NCBI GenBank assembly: GCA_900543165.1 | Contig: UQQQ01000007.1 | Location: 1 to 48,253 of the forward strand | Length of the DNA stretch: 48,253 nt | DNA from: an uncultured Dialister sp. | GTDB lineage: Bacteria > Bacillota > Negativicutes > Veillonellales > Dialisteraceae | Reading direction: 5' to 3' | Shown here: positions 39,999 to 48,190 of the stretch, one piece after another | How positions within the stretch are numbered: position 1 is the first letter of the stretch | Layout: every line of letters starts with the position of its first letter | The notes under the pieces: model-generated | The model's database searches: none | The model's input: the letters and a program-made list of their open reading frames with translations, nothing else | Told to the model about the DNA's origin: nothing | Position numbers and translations under genes: made by a program

Positions 39999-42013
39999 GC
40001 CAGGACCCCGCGCAACTCGCTCTCCCACTTTGCCACCTGCACCGGACTGTCAAACCAGTACTCTTCGAGCATCGGAAGAATGTCGTACTCTACAATCTCG
40101 CGCATCCAGCCGACCGTGCAGTTCTTTGGATTTTTCAGTCCGCAGAAATAGCTATGCCCGATACAGAAGCCCTTCCCCAGCGAGCTGTCGTTTTTTATCT
40201 CTTCGTTCAGCCGCTCGACCACCGCGACCAGCTTATCAAACATCTCATTCTCCAGCCCTTTCTGGTAGGCTTTGAAACCCTCCGTCTCAAAACCAGGCTC
40301 CATCTCAATGAAGCTGAACCGCCGCCGAAGCGCATAGTCAATCATCGCCAAACTGCGGTCAGCGGTATTCATCATACCGATCACATACAGTTTTTCCGGC
40401 ACAGTGAACGATTCCCCATTAGCGGAAAGCGTCACAGGCTTTCCTCGATAGCCGTTTTCGATCAGCATCAGGAGTTCGCCAAAAATTTTGCTCAAGTTCC
40501 CGCGATTGATTTCATCGATCAGAAAGAAATAATCTTCCTTCGGATGCTGCTGCGCCTTCTGACAGAATTCGTAGAAAACCCCAGGCGTTAGCACAAAACC
40601 ATTCTCCGTCGGACGATACCCCATAATGAAATCTTCATAGGAATAGTTCTGGTGAAACTGGATCAGTGACACATGGGAAGTATCTTTCTTCCCAAGCATC
40701 GAGTACGCCAACCGCTCGGCGGTAAACGTCTTCCCCACGCCCGGCGCCCCCTGCAGGATCATATTTTTCTTCCGCTTCAGCACGGAAATCAGACGGTCAT
40801 ATTTGTCTTCGCTCATGTAGACATCTTTGAGAAAATCCGTTTTCGTATAGGCAGCGTATGGCTCATTCACGCGCGACGCAGGATTCTCTTCACGAATCAT
40901 ATCCATCAGACAGTCGTACTCATTCTTACTGAGCTTGAAGAGCGTTCCCTGCGTCATATTGAAATATTCCATCGACTGCAGTTCTTTCGTGTCTCTGAAT
41001 GCGGCAAAGTCAATCGGAGCTGATAGTCCCTCCAGCTTCTTGAAATAAATCTTTTCCCCATCCTGCGCCTGGCTAACCTCTAGTAAGGCCACGATTTTCT
41101 TCGACGGACTAGACTCATAACCGATCACACGATCCCCCACCTTGGCATCGAGGAAATTCTGATAAATACGCCTTTTGTGCCCATTGTCATTCAAAAGCGT
41201 AAAAGCCTGTACTTCACCCACCGCCTGCGACGACATACTCCAAATTCTTGGATTCGCGGACAGAAACCAGTAGTTTGATTTTCCCGAAGAAACGATGAGC
41301 TCAGGCTCTGGGACAGTCGGTACTGGCGTGGGATTCACAAGATAACGACTGATATAGAAGCCAAAGTCAAACGTCAACGTCTTCAACGCCGGATCCGAAT
41401 AGCAGGTGTCTGTCAACTGCGACTGCAGCAGGCGCTTCATCTCTTCGTCCGGACTCAGTTTAGCGCAAACCTCATCATAGATGCGATAGAAATTGCGGAG
41501 ATTCTCCTCATAACGTCCTTTTACAAAATGGGCATCTCCACCAAGTTTTTGAATAGCGGCCTTGATTTCACCGTACTTATAGATGTAATACTTATCCGGA
41601 TGGCGAAGCCATAAATACACGCTGATTGCATTTTCTGTCTGGTAATGGTTCTTCGCTCCGCCCCCATATCTGTCCAACAGCGTGACCGATTTTTCTTTAA
41701 ATGAAACGATTCTATCGATAACATCCTGCTTCTCGTCAAAGAGCTGGCGAAACATGTCTCGTACTTCTTCAGGAGCTGCTTGTGCAAAATCAACTATCAT
41801 CTGCCTAGGATAGTTGTTACTAGCAGCAAGCAAGATAGACGTCTTAGACAGAGAAGCTTCCAACATTTCCGCAAAATCTTCCGCTTCCATATCCCAATGA
41901 TCCTGAAACCACTTCACCGCTTCCCATTTCCACTTCTCCCGCGGCCATTGTTTACTAACGAAATCCCGCTTATAGCATGCCAGCGCGTCTTGAAATTTAG
42001 CTTCATCGATCAT
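39995..42013 (-). CDS. mcrB: McrB-like AAA+ GTPase with EVE (YTH-like) domain
   Basis: A 672-residue motor/specificity subunit. Residues 1-240 form a helical domain without a clear family. Residues about 247-373 form an EVE domain (NYWFLSANPRIWSM..NENG-like NDNGHKRRIYQNF..VGDRVIGYESSP), a PUA-fold domain known for binding modified bases. The AAA+ McrB domain has Walker A GAPGVGKT (422-429), Walker B FFLIDEINRGN and the McrB hallmark MNTADRS (548-554). The EVE domain replaces the DUF3578 DNA-binding domain of E. coli McrB and suggests recognition of modified cytosine. The ATG at 42013 has GAGGAGG at 6 nt; an upstream in-frame ATG is part of that site. It is coupled to mcrC. Confidence 0.92.
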   Translation of the reverse strand: MIDEAKFQDALACYKRDFVSKQWPREKWKWEAVKWFQDHWDMEAEDFAEMLEASLSKTSILLAASNNYPRQMIVDFAQAAPEEVRDMFRQLFDEKQDVIDRIVSFKEKSVTLLDRYGGGAKNHYQTENAISVYLWLRHPDKYYIYKYGEIKAAIQKLGGDAHFVKGRYEENLRNFYRIYDEVCAKLSPDEEMKRLLQSQLTDTCYSDPALKTLTFDFGFYISRYLVNPTPVPTVPEPELIVSSGKSNYWFLSANPRIWSMSSQAVGEVQAFTLLNDNGHKRRIYQNFLDAKVGDRVIGYESSPSKKIVALLEVSQAQDGEKIYFKKLEGLSAPIDFAAFRDTKELQSMEYFNMTQGTLFKLSKNEYDCLMDMIREENPASRVNEPYAAYTKTDFLKDVYMSEDKYDRLISVLKRKKNMILQGAPGVGKTFTAERLAYSMLGKKDTSHVSLIQFHQNYSYEDFIMGYRPTENGFVLTPGVFYEFCQKAQQHPKEDYFFLIDEINRGNLSKIFGELLMLIENGYRGKPVTLSANGESFTVPEKLYVIGMMNTADRSLAMIDYALRRRFSFIEMEPGFETEGFKAYQKGLENEMFDKLVAVVERLNEEIKNDSSLGKGFCIGHSYFCGLKNPKNCTVGWMREIVEYDILPMLEEYWFDSPVQVAKWESELRGVLA

Positions 42014-42545
42014 AAGTTCCCTCCTCATAGGACTGGATGGAAAAACTCTCTGCACTCCTCTTTGTATTCTACCACATTTGAAAGTGCAGATTCATATTCC
42101 AAGACTGGCTCTCTCTAGGGAAATCAATGCCAGGCAAAAATTGATCTTGCTCCGTCACCCCGAGCTTAGCCGAAGGAACTTTGTTGCAGCGGAAATCCAC
42201 GTCGGGTACGTTACTTTTTGTATGAAACACTGTATTATACGCCAGTCAAGATAACAGGTTTCCCATTTTTAACTTTTCCCATTCCTCCGTTATACCGCGA
42301 ACAACAAAGATCCCTCCACTTCGGTCGGGATGACGATACGAGAAAGCCGCTATCCCCCTATGCACATTCTGAATATGTTAAGAAAACGAATCAGCGTTTC
42401 CTTAACGGGCATCGCCCTTTTCATCGTACTGTGCGGAGTTAAATGCCTTTTTGTTAGAAAATCGTGCTCAGAAAGTGAAGGATGCGCCGAAGGAGCTCGG
42501 CGAAGCCGCCACCACCCTTTCTCATTTCTAATTTCTCATTTCGCT
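42014..42545. repeat. Gap upstream of mcrB: weak promoter, repeats and MITE remnant
   Basis: A possible extended -10 for mcrB (TGGTAGAAT, minus strand, 42066-42073) lies about 55 bp upstream. 42155-42345 holds repeat modules (CACCCCGAGCTTAGCCGAAGG; AAAGATCCCTCCACTTCGGTCGGGATGACGATACGAG split by one base from the usual form). 42377-42406 is a MITE end remnant (GAATCAGCGTTTCC). 42410-42500 is a diverged 84-bp unit relative. No gene. Confidence 0.6.
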
Positions 42546-42550
42546 CATCC

Positions 42551-42588
42551 AAAAATCCCGCCCTCCACAAGGGGGAGGCGGGACTTTT
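42551..42588 (-). terminator. Terminator of guaA
   Basis: TCCCGCCCTCC and GGAGGCGGGA arms around ACAAGGG, with T5 on the minus strand; 16 bp past the stop. Confidence 0.9.
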
Positions 42589-42603
42589 GATAATTATGAT
42601 TTA

Positions 42604-44142
42604 TTATTCCCACTCGATGGTGCTCGGTGGCTTGGAGGTGATGTCGTAGACGACGCGGTTTACGCCAGCGACTTCGTTGCAGATGCGGCGGCTCATTTCG
42701 TCGAGTACTTCCCACGGGAAGCGGAAGTAGTCGGCGGTCATGCCATCAGAGGATGTGACGGCACGGATGCCTACGGTGTAGTCGTAGGTTCTTTCATCGC
42801 CCTGCACGCCGACGGAGCGGATCGCTGCCGGAAGGACGGCGAAGGACTGCCAGATGGTATTGTCGAGGCCATGCTTATGGATGACATCTCTCACGATGAA
42901 GTCCGCACGACGCAGGATATCGAGGCGTTCCGGGGTGATGTCGCCGATGATGCGGATGGCAAGGCCCGGTCCCGGGAATGGCTGACGGTTGACGACTTCT
43001 TCCGGAAGGCCCAGCTGACGGCCGAGCTCGCGGACTTCGTCTTTGAAGAGTTCACGAAGCGGTTCGATCAGGGAGAATTTCATATCCTTCGGGAGACCGC
43101 CTACATTATGATGGGACTTGATGGTAGAAGCGGTCGCGGTACCGGACTCTACGACGTCCGGATAGAGGGTGCCCTGTACGAGGAATTTCACATCTTCGAG
43201 CTTGTTCGCTTCTTCCTGGAAGGTATGGATAAATTCTGCACCGATGGTCTTACGTTTCTTTTCCGGTTCGGTGACGCCTTCCAGAAGCGACATGAAATGC
43301 TTGGATGCATCGATGTGTACCAGCTTCATGTTGAATTTGTTCGTAAAGGTGTCGACGACCTGTTCTGCTTCGCCGAGGCGCAGGAAGCCGTGGTCGACGA
43401 AAACGCAGGTCAGCTGATCGCCGATGGCTTTGTGTACGAGGACAGCTGCGACAGAGGAGTCGACGCCGCCGGAGAGGGCGCAGATGACATTGTGATTTCC
43501 GACTTTTTCACGGATATTTTCGACAGCGATGTCGATGTAGTTGCCCATGGACCAGCCGCCTTCACATTCGCAAATGTGGAAGAGGAAATTCTTCAGCATG
43601 GTGGTGCCTTCCGGGGTGTGGACGACTTCCGGATGGAACTGGACAGCGTAGAAGCGGCGGGCTTCATCTGCCATCGCAGCAGTCGGGGTGAGGTCGGTAT
43701 GACCGGTGAGTCCGAAGCCTGCCGGCATCTCTGTGACGGCATCGCCATGGCTCATCCATACCGCCGTCTTTTCGGAGACGCCTTCGAAGAGCGCGGAGCT
43801 GCCATTTCTGTAGAAATCGGTGTGGCCGTATTCATGTTTTTCAGGTTTAGAAACTTCGCCGCCCAAGGTCTTGGCCATGAGCTGCATGCCGTAGCAGATG
43901 CCGAGGATCGGCACGCCTGCCTTGAATACGTCCGGGTCGATCTCCGGTGCATTTTCTGCATTGACGCTGGACGGGCCGCCGGAGAAAATGATTCCCTTAG
44001 GCTGCTGGGCTAAAATTTCTTTTGCGCTTTTGTTGTATGGCAGGATCTCGCAGTACACACCGCACTCACGCACACGGCGTGCAATGAGCTGGGCATACTG
44101 TCCGCCAAAGTCAACAATCATCACAATTTCCTGATGCTTCAT
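42604..44142 (-). CDS. guaA: GMP synthase (glutamine-hydrolysing)
   Basis: Converts XMP to GMP with glutamine and ATP, in the last step of guanine nucleotide synthesis. The 512-residue two-domain enzyme has a class I glutamine amidotransferase domain (about 1-195) with nucleophile C83 (GICYGMQ) and H170/E172 (FHPEV). The ATP pyrophosphatase domain has SGGVDSS (224-230). The C-terminal dimerisation domain ends in the usual KPPSTIEWE. GGAGG lies before the ATG. An extended -10 (TGCTATAAT, 44196-44204) is a likely promoter. The gene next to it (44524) is a purine-type phosphoribosyltransferase. Confidence 0.98.
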   Translation of the reverse strand: MKHQEIVMIVDFGGQYAQLIARRVRECGVYCEILPYNKSAKEILAQQPKGIIFSGGPSSVNAENAPEIDPDVFKAGVPILGICYGMQLMAKTLGGEVSKPEKHEYGHTDFYRNGSSALFEGVSEKTAVWMSHGDAVTEMPAGFGLTGHTDLTPTAAMADEARRFYAVQFHPEVVHTPEGTTMLKNFLFHICECEGGWSMGNYIDIAVENIREKVGNHNVICALSGGVDSSVAAVLVHKAIGDQLTCVFVDHGFLRLGEAEQVVDTFTNKFNMKLVHIDASKHFMSLLEGVTEPEKKRKTIGAEFIHTFQEEANKLEDVKFLVQGTLYPDVVESGTATASTIKSHHNVGGLPKDMKFSLIEPLRELFKDEVRELGRQLGLPEEVVNRQPFPGPGLAIRIIGDITPERLDILRRADFIVRDVIHKHGLDNTIWQSFAVLPAAIRSVGVQGDERTYDYTVGIRAVTSSDGMTADYFRFPWEVLDEMSRRICNEVAGVNRVVYDITSKPPSTIEWE

Positions 44143-44523
44143 CGTTTTCCTCCTGTAGGAAATGAATCTTGTGAATGGAATATTTCGTATTGTTTATTAT
44201 AGCATAGATGAAGGAGGAGAAGAAAGGGTGTAAGGTCAGCTCGTGGAGCGTACCGCCCTTTGATTGTTTACGAAAGAGGTTAAGAAGGTTCTATAGGTTC
44301 AGAAGGTTCAAGGGGGAGCGGCGCTTTTCGTCATCCTGAGCGGAGAAAAGCGTCGTATGTTAGAAAATGGCTAATCTGGAATATGAGAACTGAGTCGAAG
44401 GATCTAAGCGCCGCGGAGGTTTGAAACTAGCGGTTTTCTCGTATCGCAAACGTAATCCCTAGCTACCGGTCACAAGTCACTAGTCCCCAGTCCCTAGTCA
44501 CCAGTCACTCGTCTTCTAGCCGC
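44143..44523. repeat. guaA promoter region and repeat cassette with exact 84-bp unit
   Basis: 44143-44215 carries the guaA leader and TGCTATAAT. 44230-44275 has AGCTCGTGGAGCGTACCGCCC with TTTGATTG. 44319-44418 is the 84-bp unit in GCGGCGC/GCGCCGCG, identical to 32336 and to the reverse of 33935. 44455-44515 holds heptamers toward the phosphoribosyltransferase gene. Confidence 0.75.
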
Positions 44524-45075
44524 CTATTCCGCCTCAAAGAGCGGGAGCGGGGCAAGGAAAATGATATCCTCTCTTTTCGCTGCATCGCCTTCGGCCAAGA
44601 TCGCGGCTTCTCCGATCACATGTCCGCCTGCTTTTTCCGTGATTTCTTTCATCGCTTTCATGGAGCCGCCGGTGCTGATGACATCATCGACAAGGAGGAC
44701 CTTCCTGCCGCGGATGAGACCGACATCGTCCTGCGAAAGGTAGAGGCGCTGCTTGCCCATGGTCGTGATGGATTCATCCTCAACGCAGATGGGATTCTCC
44801 ATATAGGCCTTCACGCTTTTCCGCGCGACGATGTATTTCTTCATGCCAAGCACACGCGCCATCTCATGGGCGAGCGGGATGCCCTTCGTTTCCGCAGTGA
44901 GGATGATATCCGTCCCCTCCGGGATCTTCTTCGCCAATTCCTCTGCGGTGCGGGTGACGATTTCTGTATCGCCCAGTATGACAAAGCCCGCGATGGCAAG
45001 GGTGTCGGAAATATTCATGATCGGCAGCTGGCGTGTGCATCCAGCGACATGCAGTTCATAGTGTCTTTTGGCCAT
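44524..45075 (-). CDS. Purine-type phosphoribosyltransferase
   Basis: A 183-residue cytoplasmic type I phosphoribosyltransferase with the PRPP-binding loop KVLLVDDVISTGGSMKAM (125-142) and the upstream ILTAETKGIPLAHEMARVLG block. This layout matches adenine/xanthine phosphoribosyltransferases, which make nucleotides from free bases and PRPP. The YIVARKSVKAYM segment resembles the xanthine/adenine-type hood, but the exact base is not certain. Proximity to guaA fits purine salvage. The ATG is preceded by AGAAGGAA. The stop is 20 bp from a heptamer array. Confidence 0.85.
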   Translation of the reverse strand: MAKRHYELHVAGCTRQLPIMNISDTLAIAGFVILGDTEIVTRTAEELAKKIPEGTDIILTAETKGIPLAHEMARVLGMKKYIVARKSVKAYMENPICVEDESITTMGKQRLYLSQDDVGLIRGRKVLLVDDVISTGGSMKAMKEITEKAGGHVIGEAAILAEGDAAKREDIIFLAPLPLFEAE

Positions 45076-45501
45076 AATGATTCCTTCTTTTGTTGTTTGT
45101 GTGATTGATTGTTTGGAAATAAGATCAAAGTTTATGGATTCAAGGTTCAGGGTTAGGTCACGGAGCGTGCTACCCCATGATTACGTTTGAAAGCCTTGCT
45201 TGAATGAGAAATTAGAAATGAGAAATGCGAAATGGTGGCGCGGCGCATAATAAAATAGAAGCGCCGCAGAATTTTGATAGTATTTCGCACCGTCGTCAAC
45301 GAAAGCGTAGCCCTCAATCTCTATGGCACTGCGGTCAGTATCACATAGGCACGGGTAGGGAAACGACGCCTTGGTGCTACTTATTTCTGCTTTCGCACAT
45401 CCATCGTTTATCGGTCTGCAAAGAAGATTTCTCGCTTACGCTCGAAATGACGATACGAGAAAGTGACTAATCACCCTGCGCCCCTAGTCACTAGTCACCA
45501 G
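45076..45501. repeat. Repeat cassette with second full copy of module g
   Basis: GGGTTAGGTCACGGAGCGTGC and GATTACGTTTGAAAGCC (45150-45195), GCGGCGC/GCGCCGC palindrome (45240-45265) and the 180-bp module g (45270-45460) ending in TTTCTCGCTTACGCTCG. Heptamers (45466-45507) enter the stop codon of the secreted protein gene. Confidence 0.75.
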
Positions 45502-46167
45502 TCACTTTTCCCCTTCGCTCTTCACGATCTCCACCTGCGGGGCTTCGGTGATGGTGACTGTCACGTCTCCATGCGGCGCGGGCAGAGGTTTGGTGCGGAC
45601 GACGGACTTCCCTTTCACAGGGCGAGCCGCCTTTTGGGCAGCGGCTTTGGGCGTCTGTCCGAAAGAAGCCGGAAGTGCATTGGCAGGCACGATGGAGCCC
45701 GGGTCCCCGTCCTGCGCTGCTGCGAGCTTCTCGATCTGGCTCATGTAGGTATCGCGGCGGGCGTCGTTTCCCATTTCCTCTCGCACGAAGTAGACAGCGA
45801 GCGCCGACGGATCCTCTGTGCCGGAGGCAACCTCCTGCCAGCGATCATCCGTGCGAAGCACCCATGCCTTGCCGTCTTCTGCGTAGCGGACATGCAGGAA
45901 GCCCGTCCCGACAGACTTGCCCTTTGCGAGTTCAAAAATCTTCACACGCACAGCCAGTCCGTCATTGAATACGCCTTCGATGGTCATGGAGGTGAGGTCC
46001 ATGAAGAGCCCCGTCTTGCCATCATTGTAAATGCCGCCCGTATTCTGTATCATGGGCTGCGTCTGATCGCCATTCAGATAAAAGGGTTCGAAAGCGAAGG
46101 CCGGCTCTGCCGTGTAAAGGAAGAGGGCTGCACCCAGAGCCGTCACGATCTTTTCCCATTTTTTCAT
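45502..46167 (-). CDS. Secreted/periplasmic hypothetical protein
   Basis: A 221-residue protein with a clear signal peptide (MKKWEKIVTALGAALFLYTA then EPAFA, likely cleavage after AFA). The mature part has no motif I recognise. It starts FEPFYLNGDQTQPMIQNTGG, has a compact mixed region with one QEVASGTEDPS turn, and ends in an Ala/Pro/Lys-rich tail (AAAQKAARPVKGKSV..PHGDVTVTITEAP). It is probably periplasmic or envelope-associated. AAAGGAG lies 8 nt before the ATG at 46167. The TGA stop starts a heptamer array. It is not in an obvious operon. Confidence 0.8.
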   Translation of the reverse strand: MKKWEKIVTALGAALFLYTAEPAFAFEPFYLNGDQTQPMIQNTGGIYNDGKTGLFMDLTSMTIEGVFNDGLAVRVKIFELAKGKSVGTGFLHVRYAEDGKAWVLRTDDRWQEVASGTEDPSALAVYFVREEMGNDARRDTYMSQIEKLAAAQDGDPGSIVPANALPASFGQTPKAAAQKAARPVKGKSVVRTKPLPAPHGDVTVTITEAPQVEIVKSEGEK

Positions 46168-46235
46168 AGTTTCATCTCCTTTGGTATGATACATTTCCTA
46201 TGCTTTATTTTACTATAGAGAGAAAGAAGTGGCTA

Positions 46236-46396
46236 GGGAAACGCTGATTAAATCGCAGAGCCGGATTTCATATGGATTTTTATACATAGCTTCGTCATCA
46301 TCTTCCTTAAATAGCTCGCTATTCGCGTCAGATGGTTCCTTGCTCTGTATAAAAATCCAAGAATGAAATCAGACAACGATTGAATCAGTGTTTCCC
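46236..46396. mobile_element. MITE-like element, full-length copy E (161 bp)
   Basis: GGGAAACGCTGATTAAATCG and GGGAAACACTGATTCAATCG (inward) termini, with TA on both outer edges inside GCTAGGG/CCCTAGC. The inner arms TATGGATTTTTATACA and TGTATAAAAATCCA are complementary, and the centre has GAATAGCGAGC in reverse. It is homologous to 10617-10781 in the opposite orientation. Confidence 0.8.
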
Positions 46397-46407
46397 TAGC
46401 CGCATGA

Positions 46408-46449
46408 TAAAAAGGTGCGGCCCATTCCGATCCTGATGCGCCGCACCTT
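46408..46449 (-). terminator. Terminator of the metallophosphoesterase gene
   Basis: AAGGTGCGGC and GCCGCACCTT arms with T5 on the minus strand; 7 bp past the stop. Confidence 0.85.
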
Positions 46450-46455
46450 CATGTC

Positions 46456-47583
46456 TCATTTTTCAGTTTTCCTGTGCAGCGTAAATACAGCAAGCTCCCT
46501 GTCGCAGGAAAAGCGGAAGGGGAACCAGCTCGCATCCCCGCGCGAGACATAGCCTTGATGCATGCCATCGCTGTACATACCGCGTGTATAGCAGAAGGGG
46601 GTAATGATCGGCCGACCGAAAAGACCGAACTGTGTCCCATGCGTATGTCCTGTGAGCGTCAGGAAGGCTCCTCTTTCAAAACCCAGATCGATGAAATCGG
46701 AATGGTGTGCGAGCAGGATCGACGGTGCGCCCTCTGGAATGTCCCGATAGGCGAAGTCCATCATATCCTGCATCTCAAGCGCCCGCGCCGCCCCGCGGCT
46801 CCATGGGTAATCCACCCCCGCCACGTAGAGCGCCGCGCCTCCGCGCCGGATCACGGTACTTTCATTCTCCAAAAGCTCGACCCGCGTCCGGAGAAGCTCA
46901 CTGCGGATGAGATCCTTGCCGCGATAGTACTCATGATTTCCCCAGGCATAGAGAATGCCATCGGGAAAAGCCTCCTGCCATTCGTCTAAGATGTCCACCG
47001 TTTCCTTCATATGGCGCACATCATCGATGAGATCCCCCGTGAAAAAGACCGCCTCTGCCCCTTCTGCCTTCGCACGCGCCATCTCGCGCGGAAGATCCGT
47101 ATAGCGAAAGTAGGGACCGATGTGCGTATCTGTCATCTGTGCGAAGCGATACCCCTCCAAGGCCTCCGGCAGATCCTTCACATAGATATCGTGATGCTCA
47201 GTCACCTCCCGATGATTTCCATCATAGGCTCCATAGACGCCGATCCAAAGTGATGCGAGAAGTCCCAGTGCGCCCAAGAGCTTCGCAGCACGCCGAAGGG
47301 CTTTCACCAGACTCAAAAGCGAAAGCGGGACGAGGAGGAAGAGCGCTATGATCTCCGCCACCATGAATCCTGTCATCCCATACGCCAGATAGAGCGACCA
47401 GAGTCCGAGCCCATCATACCCCTTTGCATACCAGAGGAAATACGCGCCTGCAACCCCGCCCAGGAGTGCTATCGCCAGTGCATAGAAATAGAAACGCCTC
47501 CGGCGGAAAAGCAACGCAAAAAGCGCTCCGTCGATAAGGCCAAGGACAGAAAAGAGGAGAAGGATCATGATCTCGAAATACAT
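46456..47583 (-). CDS. Membrane metallophosphoesterase (YkuE-like)
   Basis: A 375-residue protein. Three to four N-terminal membrane segments (about 4-25, 32-52, 62-90, 101-119) are followed by a calcineurin-like phosphoesterase domain. The metal-binding motifs appear in order: D152-x-H154 (MTDTHIG), GD184 (FTGDLID), GNH215-217 (AWGNHEYY), LAHH, and GHTHGTQ. Such proteins hydrolyse phosphomono- or diesters, some on lipid-type substrates such as UDP-diacylglucosamine or cyclic nucleotides. The membrane anchor suggests an outward-facing or lipid substrate. AAGGAG lies 7 nt before the ATG. Confidence 0.9.
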   Translation of the reverse strand: MYFEIMILLLFSVLGLIDGALFALLFRRRRFYFYALAIALLGGVAGAYFLWYAKGYDGLGLWSLYLAYGMTGFMVAEIIALFLLVPLSLLSLVKALRRAAKLLGALGLLASLWIGVYGAYDGNHREVTEHHDIYVKDLPEALEGYRFAQMTDTHIGPYFRYTDLPREMARAKAEGAEAVFFTGDLIDDVRHMKETVDILDEWQEAFPDGILYAWGNHEYYRGKDLIRSELLRTRVELLENESTVIRRGGAALYVAGVDYPWSRGAARALEMQDMMDFAYRDIPEGAPSILLAHHSDFIDLGFERGAFLTLTGHTHGTQFGLFGRPIITPFCYTRGMYSDGMHQGYVSRGDASWFPFRFSCDRELAVFTLHRKTEK

Positions 47584-48008
47584 AGCGTAACTCCTTGTAA
47601 GAATGATTTGAGGGGATGAGTGGCTGAGGATAAGGAACCTCGGGTGACTAGGGACTGGTGACTAGGAGACTAATAGATTCCCGTATCGTCATTTCGAGAG
47701 AAGCGAGAAATCTTTGTCATTCGCGACGAGAGGCTCACGTTTCCCCCACATGTGCCGCGCACCTTTCTGCTTTCCTCATCTGTCTTTCATGCCGCCTGTG
47801 CCCTATCCGCCCCTTCGGGGCACCTTCCCCTCGAGGGGAAGGCTATTTATATAAAGCGGCGAAGCCGCCACCTTCATTCCTCATTCCTAATTCCTAATTC
47901 GGGCAAAGATTTCATCCACAATCAAGGAACGGCACGCCCAAAGTGCTAACCCTAAACCCATTATCCTTGATTCCTCCCTCTTTGTCAAAATGACTTCTTA
48001 AAAAATTC
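47584..48008. repeat. Repeat cassette with inverted 110-bp module f
   Basis: Heptamers reading away from the phosphoesterase (47640-47672), TCGTCATTTCGAGAGAAGCGAG and AAATCTTTGTCATTCGCG (inverted module), module f in reverse (47733-47843; also at 30643-30752), GGCGAAGCCGCCACC, and AATCAAGGAACGGCACGCCC (47920-47942). No gene is seen. Confidence 0.75.
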
Positions 48009-48038
48009 TTGACAATCTCCTGCCTCATATGGTATTAT
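48009..48038 (+). promoter_or_regulatory. Promoter of tRNA-Ser
   Basis: TTGACA (48009-48014), an 18-nt spacer and TATTAT (48033-48038), 18 bp before the tRNA 5' end. Confidence 0.85.
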
Positions 48039-48056
48039 CTCTAAAGTCAGCTATGT

Positions 48057-48148
48057 GGAGTGATACTCAAGTGGCTGAAGAGGACGGTTTGCTAAATCGT
48101 TAGACCGGTTATACCGGTGCGGGAGTTCGAATCTCCCTCACTCCGCCA
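48057..48148 (+). tRNA. tRNA-Ser (anticodon GCU)
   Basis: Class II tRNA. The acceptor GGAGTGA pairs with TCACTCC, the anticodon stem ACGGT/ATCGT encloses TTGCTAA with GCT, the long variable arm is ACCGGTTATACCGGT, and the T arm is GGGAGTTCGAATCTCCC. The terminal CCA is encoded. Confidence 0.97.
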
Positions 48149-48152
48149 CAGG

Positions 48153-48190
48153 AACGGATCTCGTCAGAGATCCGTTCTTTTATTTTTATA
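48153..48190 (+). terminator. Terminator of tRNA-Ser
   Basis: AACGGATCTC-GTCA-GAGATCCGTT followed by CTTTTATTTTT. 48191-48253 shows nothing further. Confidence 0.9.
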
